DNA of 64,000 nt. Source: Planctomycetota bacterium (lineage in GTDB: Bacteria > Planctomycetota > J058 > JAJDCP01). The stretch's first letter is position 1. Each line of letters opens with the position of its first letter. Below, one piece after another: positions 51,594-61,390 of the stretch. The translations under genes were made by a program, and so were the position numbers. The notes below the pieces were generated by a model that was given only the letters and a program-made list of their open reading frames with translations, searched no databases and had not been told where the DNA came from. The stretch spans positions 1 through 64,000 of the forward strand of contig JAJDCP010000112.1 in the NCBI GenBank assembly GCA_029260765.1, read 5' to 3'.

Positions 51594-52402
51594 CGTCAAG
51601 TCTCCCTCGAGCGCGCTTGTTTGAGGCCGTGCAACGGTGTTCCCCAGTATCGTGGCGCGAGACGCCGCGCGCAAGCGTCTCGCCGCGTTTGCGGGCCGTT
51701 GCCGGTTCCGAATCGGGCCTGTCAGGGCGAGGCCCAAGCAGCGCTACCGGAGAGCCGGAGAGGCTGCGCGGGAGAAAGCCGCAGCCCTGAAGCTGCGGCG
51801 CGCCCGGGTCGACGTCCACCTGACCCGAGTGGGGCCGCTCCCTGTGACCCCCACCGGGGCAAGGCCGGCGTGATGCCCGTTCGAGTCCCGGGTCTGGGCT
51901 GGCGCACTTGAGAACGCCGGGCGATCGTGGATGGCATGGCTACCCCCACCGATCCGCGTATCCAGTGCTTCCTCGCCAACCACTCGACCTCCGCGTCGGG
52001 TCCAGCTCACGGACGCTGGGATCAACTCCTTCCTGAGAAAACGCCTTCCTTCGGCTCTGCGCCGTCTTGCTGCTCGCGACTGCCGCCTCGGGCCAGAGAG
52101 TCGACGGACGGATCGCGCGCCTGCTGGTGTGCGGGTTGGAGCAGATCTGCCGGACCTCGGCCCGCAGACCTGGGTGACCGTGCCCAACCTGGACGCTGCG
52201 CTTCCGCGGTCTCGAATCCCCGAATGCAGGTCAGTAGCCGCAGGTCCAAGACGGTCGCCGAGTCCGCACCGGAAACGGTCCCCACCTGTAAAGCTGCCAC
52301 AACAGTTTGACAGTCTTGGGGCTGCCCATCGCTTCGCCGCGCGCCCTCAAGGTCGGCACGTCCCTTGCTCAGACCCCTGGTGTCAGGAGCAAGGAGAGAA
52401 TG
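51594..52402. other. gene-poor region upstream of the TPR kinase
   Basis: No convincing gene in 809 bases. Near 52030-52140 one plus-strand frame after a TGA reads AFLRLCAVLLLATAASGQRV, like a secretion signal without a start codon, possibly another remnant. A TTGACA at 52306-52311 has no good -10. The region ends with AAGGAGAG before the kinase. Confidence 0.45.
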
Positions 52403-55400
52403 ATGGACCAGGGGGTACAGAGCGCTGGCGAAACCTGCCCGACCGTGGCCGGACCGACAAGGGACGCGGCCACAGTCCGGCCACCCTCGACCCGCTATCG
52501 GATCCTCGCCGAGCTGGGTCGGGGTGGTATGGGCGTCGTCTACCGCGCTCTTGATCGCAACCTCGGGCGGGAGGTGGCCCTTAAGGTTGTGTCACCGAAC
52601 GCACGAAACAAAGCCGCGCTGCTCGCGCGGTTCGAGAGAGAAGCCCGTGCTACGGGACAGCTCCAGCATCCCGGCATCGTTCCCCTCTACGACTTCGGCA
52701 CTGACGCGGCGGGTCAGGTCTTCTTCACCATGCGCCTCATCGAGGGGCGCACCCTCCAGGAGCTCACACAAGACAAGTCCCAGAAGCTGAGCCTCTTCCG
52801 GCGCCTGCAGATCTTCATCGAGGTCTGCCGCACGGTCCAATACGCCCACCAACGTGGGGTGGTGCACCGTGATCTCAAACCACAGAACGTTATGGTCGGT
52901 AGTCACGGAGAGGTTCAGGTGCTCGATTGGGGGCTGGCCAAGCTCCGGGGGCAGTCAGAAGCTGAGGCCTCGCTCGCCAGGTATTCCGTCCCCGGCCTGG
53001 GGGACTTGACCGAGGTCGGCTCCCTCCTTGGCACCCCAGAATACATGGCTCCCGAGCAGATGGACAGCGCAGGCGAGGTCGGCCCCGTCGCGGACATCTA
53101 CTCTCTGGGAGCGATGCTGTACAGCTTGCTCGCGGGCCGCCCGCCGTTCCGCTCGTTCAACCGCGCGGTCTTGTTGCACCAGGTTCGCGAAATGCTGCCG
53201 AAGCCACCGCAGAACCGCCATTTCCCCGTGCCCCCGGAACTGCAGGCGATCTGCCTGCGTGCGCTCGCCAAACACCCCGATGGCCGCTACGAGTCTGCGT
53301 ATGCCCTGGCCGACGAGGTCCAGGGCTTCCTCGAGAACACACCTGTGCGCGCGATGCGCGGCGGCTGGCGCTACAGCCTGCGGCTGTTCTACCGCCGCCA
53401 GCGGCGCCTGGTGCACGCCGCCCTGCTCGGCTGTGCTCTGCTCGCCCTGGTCTGCGGCGCGTTCTTCCACGCAGCATCCGCACAACGTGCAGCTCGCAGA
53501 GAACGCCACGCGACAGAAGTTGCGCAGCTTCGCGCACGCTGCCCCGAAGCCGACCCTGCGTTGCTGCTGGCCGAGATGCGGGCCCGCCTGCTGCAAGCTG
53601 AGGCCCTGGGAGACCCTGCCATGAGCGAGCACGAGCGGCGCACGAACGGCTCCGAGGTCTCCCGCCTGGTGCGGTACCTGGCTTGGCGTGAGGAGCTTCT
53701 CCGCCGCCGGCTCGAAGCACCCATGGGAGCAGAACTGCCAGAGCAACAGATCGAAGCAGAGTATCTAGACATCGCCGAGCAACGTGAGCTGGCCGCCGCA
53801 TTGGCGACCGCCAACCGCGATTTTGCCCAGGCGCTGCTGATCGTGGACCAGACCCACGCATCCATCGGCTGGCGGAGAGAGCACAGGGCCCGCGTGGTCG
53901 CCGCCCGCGAGCGCCTGATCACATCGACCCTGGAGGCGACCGCCGCAGCGCTCGCAGACGTCCGGCAGGGGCTGGAGCGCCCCGGCCGCCCTTCGTGGGG
54001 GCCCACACGCCAGGAGCTGTTGATCGAGCTCAGCGGCTTCGACCACCCACGGGTCGCTTCCTACCTGAGCGAGCGCCTCGCTGCGCTTGCAGGACAAGCC
54101 CACTGGCCGGCAGGAGAGCGGGCGGAACTGGCTCTGATCGTCGATGTGCTCGGGTATCTGGATCTTCCCCAGTTGACGATTCCTGCGCTGAGCCTCGGCT
54201 TGCGTTTGATCGAGGACGAAGACCTCGTGATCCGGCTGGGACTTGCCCTGTGCAATACCCGCCAGCCGGAAGCGGAGGCGCTCGTGCTCGCCCAGATCCG
54301 CGACCGATTCGGACGCAAAAGCGAGATCTGGCGCCAGGTCAAGCGCCACTTCGGAAGGTTGCCGCAAGCAGGCAGTGCGTGGGTGTCCGCCGATGAACAC
54401 CGCGAACGCGGAATGATCGCCTTCGATCGAAGCGCGTTCGAGCTTGTCTGGCAGAGTTTCGACCGCGCCATCGCTCTGGATCCCGGTCATGCGAGCGACT
54501 TGATCAATCGGGCTCTGGCCGCGAACGCTCTCGGTCGTCCAGACGACGCCCTACGAGACATGGACAATGCCGTTGCGCTGGCGCCCGACGCAGCCACAGT
54601 CTACGTCAGCCGCGGAAACCTGCTGCTGTCTCTCGGGCGACTGGACGAGGCCCTGACAGACTTCGATCGCGCGCTCGAGCACGCTCCGGAGGTCGGCGCT
54701 CAGGTCGGCAAAGGTATCGCTCTGATCGGCAGCGACCGGGCTGCCGAGGCAGAAGCGATCCTGAGCGCTGCTCTGGAATTGCATGCCGGACATGCGCTGG
54801 TCTACCACAATCGGGGTGTCGCGCGCCACGAGCAGGGCTTGTTCGAAGCGGCCATCGGCGATTACGAGCAGGCACTGGCGCTGGACCCTCAGCTGAGCAG
54901 CGCTCTGGCCATGCGGGCTGAGGCCTGTCTCCGGCTTGGAAGGCTGCAGCAGGCCCAGCAGAGCGCGGCACGCGCTGTAGAGCTGGAACCCCAGTCGGCG
55001 ATCGCGCACCACCGCCTCGGGCTGGTTCTGCGGGCGCTCGGCGATTCCGAGGCAGCTCTTCGGGCCTGGGCCTCGGCACTCCGGTGTCCCGACGCCGAAC
55101 AGGTCCACGTTCTGGCGGACCGCGGCCGATTGCTCCTCGAGCTGGGCAGGTACGAGGAGGCACGCATCGACCTGGATCGCCAGCTGGAGCGAGATCCCAA
55201 CCCTGAGATCTACGCGCTGCGAGCTTTTGTCTGGTCTGAGCTCGGCGAGCCTCAGAAGTGTATCGACGACTGTACAACGGCCCTGACTTTGGAACCGTCG
55301 GCAATCGAAGCGCTCTTGATCAGCGGCCTTGCCCACACGGCGCGGGGTGCGACCGAAGAGGCTCTCGAGGCTTATGACGCTGTTCTGGCACGGGCAGCAG

Positions 55401-56011
55401 ACTCCCCCGAATATCGTTCGCTGGCCGGGATCCAACGAGGCTACGTTCTGCTCGAACGTGGAGCGCTCGAAGATGCCATCGTCGGCTTCAGCGAAGCTCT
55501 GCGGTACGGGGCAGTCGATCGCGGCTACATAGGACGCGGACTGGCGTTCTATTGCACGGGCCAACTCGAGCGTGCGGCCGATGACTTCCTCTCCGCTCTT
55601 CGCTGCCACCCTGACAACTTCGAGGTCCGCTATCTGAGGGGGATCGTCTTGCGGGAGCAGGGGCTGTGGGAAGGTGCGGAGGCGGACTTTGCGCTCGCCT
55701 GCAAGCTCGATCCCGAGCACGCGGGTTTGCGCAACGATCGCGGACAGGCTCTGCTCGAGTTGGGCAGGTGGGAGGCAGCGGCGAGGGAGCTCGACAGCGC
55801 AGTCGAGCTCGAGCCCACGCTGATCCCTGCCTACAACAACAAAGCACTGGTCCTTGAGCACCAGGGGCGCCTCGCGGACGCGCTCGCAACCCTCGATTGC
55901 GCGCTGCTGTATGCTCCCGAGCATGCCCAGATCCTCGAGTACCGCGAGCGTCTGCACGCCAAGCTGCAGGCGGGGCAAGCCGGATCGGTCCCAGTGGTCC
56001 GTGAAAACTGA
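52403..56011 (+). CDS. Ser/Thr protein kinase with C-terminal TPR array (1202 aa)
   Basis: ATG 52403 lies six bases after AAGGAG; ATG 52400 overlaps and is possible. The kinase domain covers about 31-310: GRGGMGVV, VALKVV Lys, VVHRDLKPQN, LDWGLAK (DWG in place of DFG, common in this subfamily), GTPEYMAPEQ and DIYSLGAMLYSLLAGRPPF. A transmembrane helix is near 335-358 (HAALLGCALLALVCGAFFHA). A helical Arg/Glu-rich region follows, then about 14 TPR units from residue 668 (SFDRAIALDPGHASDLINRALAANALGR; LLLSLGRLDEALTDFDRALEHAPE). The TPR array probably binds partner proteins outside the membrane. Domain order is typical of planctomycete and acidobacterial kinases. Confidence 0.93.
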   Translation: MDQGVQSAGETCPTVAGPTRDAATVRPPSTRYRILAELGRGGMGVVYRALDRNLGREVALKVVSPNARNKAALLARFEREARATGQLQHPGIVPLYDFGTDAAGQVFFTMRLIEGRTLQELTQDKSQKLSLFRRLQIFIEVCRTVQYAHQRGVVHRDLKPQNVMVGSHGEVQVLDWGLAKLRGQSEAEASLARYSVPGLGDLTEVGSLLGTPEYMAPEQMDSAGEVGPVADIYSLGAMLYSLLAGRPPFRSFNRAVLLHQVREMLPKPPQNRHFPVPPELQAICLRALAKHPDGRYESAYALADEVQGFLENTPVRAMRGGWRYSLRLFYRRQRRLVHAALLGCALLALVCGAFFHAASAQRAARRERHATEVAQLRARCPEADPALLLAEMRARLLQAEALGDPAMSEHERRTNGSEVSRLVRYLAWREELLRRRLEAPMGAELPEQQIEAEYLDIAEQRELAAALATANRDFAQALLIVDQTHASIGWRREHRARVVAARERLITSTLEATAAALADVRQGLERPGRPSWGPTRQELLIELSGFDHPRVASYLSERLAALAGQAHWPAGERAELALIVDVLGYLDLPQLTIPALSLGLRLIEDEDLVIRLGLALCNTRQPEAEALVLAQIRDRFGRKSEIWRQVKRHFGRLPQAGSAWVSADEHRERGMIAFDRSAFELVWQSFDRAIALDPGHASDLINRALAANALGRPDDALRDMDNAVALAPDAATVYVSRGNLLLSLGRLDEALTDFDRALEHAPEVGAQVGKGIALIGSDRAAEAEAILSAALELHAGHALVYHNRGVARHEQGLFEAAIGDYEQALALDPQLSSALAMRAEACLRLGRLQQAQQSAARAVELEPQSAIAHHRLGLVLRALGDSEAALRAWASALRCPDAEQVHVLADRGRLLLELGRYEEARIDLDRQLERDPNPEIYALRAFVWSELGEPQKCIDDCTTALTLEPSAIEALLISGLAHTARGATEEALEAYDAVLARAADSPEYRSLAGIQRGYVLLERGALEDAIVGFSEALRYGAVDRGYIGRGLAFYCTGQLERAADDFLSALRCHPDNFEVRYLRGIVLREQGLWEGAEADFALACKLDPEHAGLRNDRGQALLELGRWEAAARELDSAVELEPTLIPAYNNKALVLEHQGRLADALATLDCALLYAPEHAQILEYRERLHAKLQAGQAGSVPVVREN

Positions 56012-56169
56012 CGGACCTCCCCGCCTTCCGCGCTCTGGTCAAGATCCAGATCCACCTCGAAGCTCGGATTCGGCCCAAGACTCTGGGTGCAAACGCCAAG
56101 CCAGCGCGTGCCAGCCAGGTTCAAGGCGCCCCGGCCCCACGCCGCGTTCCCGACGCGATCCAAGCTTGC

Positions 56170-56685
56170 TCAGCTTCGCCTCGGTGGGTCCGCGCAGATC
56201 GTCGCCACGATGCCATGCGCCGGGCAGACCAACTCCCCGATCAGGTGACTGATGGCAACCCTGACCGGAGCATCGCAGCGTGGGCAGCAAGCCACCTGGA
56301 CGAACGAACCACAGGGCCGAACTCCCCCTCAGCGACGCGGGGTGATGAACTGGCCCTGCAGGTCCTCACGGGCGCTACCAACATCGACAGCCATCGACTG
56401 ACAGCGAGAACATCTGAGCAGCGCGCGACTTGGGTAGGACGTGGCGAGCCGGCCGCAATCGGAGCAGTCGAGGGCTTCAAGCGCCCCCAGCTGAGACACC
56501 TGAGCGCAACGCTCGCAAAACGGGCAGAACGGCTCCCAGCTGGTCAACTGGCAGGTCTTGCAGCGCAGTTTTCGCTCGAGCACAGTCTTGGGACCATCAG
56601 GGGAATGTTGCAACGCGCGGGGCCAGATGCGGGACAGGTCTCCCAGGAAACGCGGCTGGTGGCAGAGCCGGCACTCCGGACCTGC
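56170..56685 (-). pseudogene. zinc-ribbon protein, 5'-truncated and interrupted by TGA
   Basis: The minus-strand frame holds repeated C-x2-C pairs: CRLCHQPRF, LRCKTCQLTSWEPFCPFCERC, LDCSDCGRL and LLRCSRCQS, then TGA at 56331-56329. The same frame continues after the stop with QVACCPRCDAPVRVAISHLI and ELVCPAHGIVATIC, ending at TGA 56172-56170. A chain of zinc ribbons split by one stop indicates a broken gene. Upstream of the first CRLC the frame merely mirrors the sirtuin on the other strand and has no start. Confidence 0.6.
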
Positions 56686-56726
56686 ACCCGCTGCGGCCTG
56701 GACTCCGGATGCGGGCGGGGCCTGCC

Positions 56727-57326
56727 GAGGAATGCGGGACCAAGGAGGCTTTCGAGCGAGATCCCCAGCGATTCTGGCATCACTATCTGCAGCTCGTAAG
56801 GGCGACCGCTGAAGTGCAGCCGTGCGGCGCACACGATGCCCTCGAAGCGCTGGGAAAGCTCCGCGTTCTGATCACGCAGAACGTCGATGGCTTGCACCGC
56901 ACAGCGGGAAGCCACGACGTCATCGAGCACCATGGGCGCCCAGACATCTTGGCCTGTCTGGCATGCGGCAGCGAACGGGAACAGAAGATCTCTGAGCTCT
57001 CGAGCGCTCCCATGTGGCGATGCGGAGAGATCATGAAACCCAGCCTTGTGCGGTTCGGCGACGCATTGCCAAGAGCGCCATGGGCACGGGCCGAAGAGTT
57101 GGCCCGCGCCTGTGCCGTCTGCCTGATTGTGGGGACCTCCGGCGTGGTCTATCCCGCTGCCCGCATGCCCGTGTTGGCATTCGAGGCGGGCGCGCCCCTG
57201 TGTCAGGTAGATCTCGAGGCGACCGGTCTGACGCACACAGGTTGCGTGCGCTGGTACGTTCAGGGCCCGGCGAGTCCGAGTCCGAGTTCGGGTCCAGAGC
57301 TCCTGACATGGGCAACTCTTGATTGA
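56727..57326 (+). pseudogene. sirtuin (NAD-dependent deacylase), 5'-truncated
   Basis: The frame to TGA 57326 reads GTKEAFERDPQRFWHHYLQL, VLITQNVDGLHRTAGSHDVI, HHGRPDILACLACGSE, MKPSLVRFGDALP, VGTSGVVYPAARMP and VDLEATGLTHTG: the sirtuin core with catalytic His (ELHG-like IEHHGR), NVDGLH and GTSG-V-P. The first 50-60 residues with the NAD-binding GAGIS motif are missing, and the second zinc pair has only one Cys (MWRCGE). Without GAGIS it cannot bind NAD. An AAGGAGG in the sequence is coincidental. Confidence 0.75.
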
Positions 57327-57511
57327 GACTTTCGATCCGTATGGTGAACCCAGAGCCTCTGGATACAACCTCCGCCAGAGCTCCTTCCGGCGCTCACAGA
57401 GCGCCGCTACAGAAGACGGCTTCGATTCGGTACAGCCAGCGGTCGCAACGGACAGTTGCCGCCAAAACCCCTCCAGCCCCTTTGCATCGAACCCGTGTCA
57501 GGAGCTCTGGA
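57293..57511. repeat. 16-bp perfect inverted repeat pair
   Basis: TCCAGAGCTCCTGACA at 57293-57308 and its reverse complement TGTCAGGAGCTCTGGA at 57496-57511, with similarity extending a few bases on each side. They flank 187 bases after the sirtuin remnant. The left copy is preceded by a (TCCGAG)n tract. Confidence 0.7.
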
Positions 57512-57644
57512 GTCCGACTGCGACGACCGAAGTCCGTATCCCGAGGCTCCGACGTCCGGGGATCCGCGGTCCGTGGGCCGTGGGCCGTGGGCCGTGGGCC
57601 TACGCGGAAGTCCTGGGAAGCCGGAGCCAGGAGGGCACCCCCGA
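57327..57644. other. repeat-bearing gap between the sirtuin remnant and smc
   Basis: No gene is visible in 318 bases. It contains the right half of the inverted repeat, a hairpin GGCGCTC-aca-GAGCGCC (about 57390-57406) and the CCGTGGG tandem repeat. Any terminator for smc (minus strand) is not obvious. Confidence 0.5.
57571..57600 (+). repeat. tandem CCGTGGG heptamer repeat
   Basis: Four perfect copies of CCGTGGG plus two bases. Pure heptamer tandem arrays arise by replication slippage and are variable in copy number. Confidence 0.85.
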
Positions 57645-60600
57645 TTAGGAAACCGCGCCCGCCAGCGGCGCGACCTCCTGCATCCGCACCGCTACAGGAC
57701 GGGAGATGCCTGACTGCTCCATCGTCACCCCGAACAGCGCGTCCGCAGCGCTCATCGTGCGCTTGTTGTGCGTGACGACCAGGAACTGCGTGCGGTCGAG
57801 GTAGTGGCGCAACAAGCCCACCAGGCGGTCGACGTTGGCCTCGTCCAGGGCCGCATCCACCTCATCGAGCACACAGAAAGGACTGGGACGGATCTCAAAC
57901 AGCGCGAACAACAGCGCCATCGCTGTCAACACCCGCTCTCCGCCTGAAAGCAGCGAGAGCGTGCGGTTCTCTTTGCCGGGCGGCTTGGCGAAGATCTCGA
58001 TGCCCGCGGTCAACAGGTCTCCGTCCTCGAGCACCAGGTCGGCGCGGCCGCCTCCGAACAGACGCCGGAAGATGTCTTTGAAGTTGCTGCGCACCTGGTG
58101 GAAGGTGTCTTCGAAGCGCGCCCGCGCCTCGCCGTCGATCTGGCTGATCAGGCTGGTCAGATCGCGCACCGAACGGTCGAGGTCTTTCAGCTCTTGTTGC
58201 AGCGCCTCCAAGCGCTGCTCGCACTGGCGGGCCTCGTCGATGGTGCCCGGATCGGTCGGACCCAGCGCTGCGAGGGAGTTCTTGACCGATTTCAGCCGGG
58301 CCTGGCAGTCGCGCAACACCGGCTCGCGGTTGGCAAGCCGCGCGAGCAGCTGCCGCTCTTCGTCACGCTCGGGCGACTGCAGGTCGGGGTCGTCGCACTC
58401 AGCGGGCAGCGGCTGGAGCTCGTCCCAGCGACGCTGCAGACCCGCCATACGCACTTCTTTTTCCCGCATCATGACCTTGGCGCCTGCTCCCTCGGCGCCC
58501 AGCGCTTCGAGCTGCTTGCGCAGCTCTTCGACCTGGGCGTCGGCCACCACCCGAGCTTTCTCGGCGGCGCTCAGTTGGCCTTCGGCCCCTTCTTCGGCTC
58601 CGTCCAGCGCCCCCAACGATGTCTTGAGCCTGGACAGGCGCTGCTGCTTCTCGTTCAGCGAGGCCTGTGCCTCACTGGCACGGTTCTCGGTCTCGGCGAT
58701 CCGGTCTTGCAGCCGCGCAGCGTTGGCGATGCGCTCGTTGAGGTCCGAAACCGTGCGCTCCAGGCTCTCGGCCAGGTGGTCTTTCTCCTTGCGTTGCTCG
58801 AGCGCCTGGAAAGCCAGCCGCTGTTGCTCGATGCGCGCCTTCTCGAGCTCGCGCTCGAGCGCCTCGTTGGCGTGTTTGCTGGATGTGACCGTCTGCCTGC
58901 GCTCCTCGGCCAGCGCCTCGAGGCGCGCAGCTTCCACCCGGCGTTCGGCGGCCAGCTCGCTGGCCTCGTCGAGCTCGCAACAGACGTCGTCCAGCTCGGC
59001 GCTGACATTGGCGAGCTCTTCGGCGATACGTGACAGCTCCGATTCGGCTCTGCCCAGCTCACCGCGGCTCTGCACTACGCTGAGTTTTTTCTGCCCCAGC
59101 TCGCTGCGGCACAGATCGACTTCGGCCTGCAGGGCCGACAACTCACCGCTGGCGATACGCTTCTCTTCCTCAAGCTGCTTCTTCTCGAGGGCCAGGCGCT
59201 CAGCCTCGACCTTCAGCTCAGCCTTCTCCACCGTGCGGGAGATGATGCCACCGGTCGCATCTCCCGCCAGCATCAGGCAGCCGTCGCGCTGCAGCACCTC
59301 ACCCGCAAGCGTCGCAAAACGCCGGAAGGGGAGCTTGCGGTCGAGCAGCAGGCGTTGGGCCGTCTCGAGGTCTTCGACCACCAGGGCATCGGCGAGCAGG
59401 CGCGCCACCAACCGCTGCTCCGGACCGGCAGGTTGGGCCAGCTCCGTGGCCGTGCCCAGCACGCCGGGCAGCTGTGGAGCAGGCTCGAGGCGCTTGCCTG
59501 GCAGGCCGCTACGGGGCAACACCCGCACAGCGCCCAGGCCCTCGTCCTTCACCCAGGCCAACGCGGTCAGCGCGTCCTCGAGCCGTCCGCACACCACCGC
59601 TTCGGCCATCGGCCCCAGCAGACCAGCGATCGCCTGCAGGTGGCGCGGCTCCGGATGCAGGCGTTGGCCCAACAGATGCAGTCCATGCCCGCGGTCAAGC
59701 AGCGCCGCACTCGCCCTGCCCACACCGTCGCCTTTGCGCTCGAGATCCTGCAACACACGCAGGCGGGACACCACCTCGCGCTCGGACAAGGCCGCCGCGT
59801 GCAGCTGCTCGCCGAGCTCTTCGCGGCGCTGCCGCGCCTCCTGCGCTTCCCCTTCGAGCTCTTGCAGGCGGCCCATCACCCGACCCAGCTCGACCTGGGC
59901 GGCCTCCGCCTCCCGGCTGCTGCGGTTGGCCGCGTCCTGCGCCGCCGCCTGGTTCGATGCCAACCCCTCGGTCTTGGCCATCAGACGCCCGCGACGCGCA
60001 TCGAGCACCTTCTGGCGCGCGGCAGCCGCGGCCATCTCGTTCTTGACCCGCGAGGTCTTGCGGAAACTCTCGAGGGTCTCTTCCTCAAGAGCACGAACGG
60101 CAAGTTGTGCCTGGCGCAGGCGGGCCTCGTGCTTCTGCACTTCGGCACGCGCGGCCGTGCACTCCTCATTGGAGGTCTCTGCCTGGCTGGAGACCCGTGC
60201 CAGGGCAGCTTGCAGCCGCTCCTGCTCCGCCTCGAGGTTCTCTTTGCGCTGCGACTCTTTGCCCCGGCTGGCGCGGCGCCGCTCGAGGTCCCTTTTCAGC
60301 TCCTCCTGGCGTTTGTTCAGGAAGCGCAGCTCCCGCTCCAAGCCCTCAAGCTCTTCCTGACGCACAGCCCGGTCACGGCTGGCGGCAGCGCGGGCGCGTT
60401 CGGCCAGACGCCGGGCGGCTTGCGCGCTGTGCACCTCTTCGCGCGCCTTGGTCAGGCTGTCTTCCAGCTGGTTGGCCGTGCGGCTGCGCTCGACCGCCGC
60501 CACATCCATACTCTCGAGCTCGCGCTTCAAGGTGTCGAGCTGGGCGTGCAACACGCCCCGGCTCAGGTACAGGCGCCGCCTCCCCAGGATCAATCCCTTG

Positions 60601-61235
60601 CGCGCTTTGGCGGCCTTGCCGCGCACGCCGTCGTACTGGCGTTGCACCTCGCGCACGATATCGCCGAGTCGGGTGCGGTTCTCATCGATGCGCCCGAGCC
60701 GATTCTCGCTCTCACGTTTCTTCTGCAAGGCCCGCCGGATGCCCGCCGCCTCTTCAAACAAGCGCCGCCGCTCGCGCGGATTGGCTTTGAGGATGGCGTC
60801 GATGTTGCCCTGTTCGATCACCGAGTAGGTGTCCATGCCCACGCCGGTGTCGAAGAACAGCTCGCGCACATCCTTGAGGCGGCAGTTCTTCTTGTTGATC
60901 GAATACTCACTCTCACCGCTGCGGAACAGCCGCCGCCCCACTCCGATCTCGGCTGTGCCCCCGAGGGCGCCTTCGGTATTCTCAAAGGTGACGATGGTCT
61001 CGCAGAAACCCGTGGGTTTGCGCCCCCCGCTGCCGTTGAAGAGCACATCGGACATGCTCTTGGCGCGCAGGTTGCGGGCGCTCTGTTCGCCGAGCACCCA
61101 GCGCAGCGCATCCACGACATTGCTCTTGCCGCAGCCATTGGGGCCGACGATGGCTGTCATCCCCGGCTCGAAATGCAGCACGGTCTTGTCGACGAACGAT
61201 TTGAAACCACATAGCTCCAGGCGTTTCAGGCGCAC
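57645..61235 (-). CDS. smc: chromosome segregation SMC protein
   Basis: GTG 61235 follows GGAGG by eight bases; the frame extends to 61292 without homology. The 1196-aa protein starts RLKRLELCGFKSFVDKT and has Walker A GPNGCGKSN, two long coiled coils, a hinge about 500-640 (LLGPMAEAVVCGRLEDALTALAWVKDEG), and the C-terminal ABC signature LSGGERVLTAMALLFALF with Walker B FCVLDEVDAALDE. Length and layout are those of bacterial SMC, which dimerises at the hinge and, with ScpA/ScpB, compacts and segregates chromosomes. scpA/B are not in the window. It is divergent from the methyltransferase gene. Confidence 0.97.
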   Translation of the reverse strand: MRLKRLELCGFKSFVDKTVLHFEPGMTAIVGPNGCGKSNVVDALRWVLGEQSARNLRAKSMSDVLFNGSGGRKPTGFCETIVTFENTEGALGGTAEIGVGRRLFRSGESEYSINKKNCRLKDVRELFFDTGVGMDTYSVIEQGNIDAILKANPRERRRLFEEAAGIRRALQKKRESENRLGRIDENRTRLGDIVREVQRQYDGVRGKAAKARKGLILGRRRLYLSRGVLHAQLDTLKRELESMDVAAVERSRTANQLEDSLTKAREEVHSAQAARRLAERARAAASRDRAVRQEELEGLERELRFLNKRQEELKRDLERRRASRGKESQRKENLEAEQERLQAALARVSSQAETSNEECTAARAEVQKHEARLRQAQLAVRALEEETLESFRKTSRVKNEMAAAAARQKVLDARRGRLMAKTEGLASNQAAAQDAANRSSREAEAAQVELGRVMGRLQELEGEAQEARQRREELGEQLHAAALSEREVVSRLRVLQDLERKGDGVGRASAALLDRGHGLHLLGQRLHPEPRHLQAIAGLLGPMAEAVVCGRLEDALTALAWVKDEGLGAVRVLPRSGLPGKRLEPAPQLPGVLGTATELAQPAGPEQRLVARLLADALVVEDLETAQRLLLDRKLPFRRFATLAGEVLQRDGCLMLAGDATGGIISRTVEKAELKVEAERLALEKKQLEEEKRIASGELSALQAEVDLCRSELGQKKLSVVQSRGELGRAESELSRIAEELANVSAELDDVCCELDEASELAAERRVEAARLEALAEERRQTVTSSKHANEALERELEKARIEQQRLAFQALEQRKEKDHLAESLERTVSDLNERIANAARLQDRIAETENRASEAQASLNEKQQRLSRLKTSLGALDGAEEGAEGQLSAAEKARVVADAQVEELRKQLEALGAEGAGAKVMMREKEVRMAGLQRRWDELQPLPAECDDPDLQSPERDEERQLLARLANREPVLRDCQARLKSVKNSLAALGPTDPGTIDEARQCEQRLEALQQELKDLDRSVRDLTSLISQIDGEARARFEDTFHQVRSNFKDIFRRLFGGGRADLVLEDGDLLTAGIEIFAKPPGKENRTLSLLSGGERVLTAMALLFALFEIRPSPFCVLDEVDAALDEANVDRLVGLLRHYLDRTQFLVVTHNKRTMSAADALFGVTMEQSGISRPVAVRMQEVAPLAGAVS

Positions 61236-61390
61236 GTCCGTTCCTCCGAATTCCCGATCTGCGCAGTCTGGGCAGGATGGGCTCATCTGCAAGAAATATC
61301 GTCCAAAAAGCCGCGCGACTTTCGTCCGTCCTTCAACAACTTCATTTTCCGCGCTATCCTTCTTGCGAGCCAGCCCTGAGGAAACAGTCT

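Noticed and set aside
51840..51910. tRNA-like T-arm (GTTCGAGTCCCGGG) near 51880
   Set aside because: The stem before TTCGAGTC does not pair with the bases after it, and no acceptor or anticodon stem can be built around it.
52306..52334. TTGACA as promoter of the TPR kinase
   Set aside because: The correct distance downstream holds TCGCTT, not a -10, so the match is probably chance.
57571..57600. Terminator of smc in the CCGTGGG array
   Set aside because: The array is a direct tandem repeat, forms no stable hairpin and has no U-tract.
59355..61214. Long plus-strand open frame opposite smc
   Set aside because: It is the antisense of coiled-coil coding sequence, with no start signal or homology.
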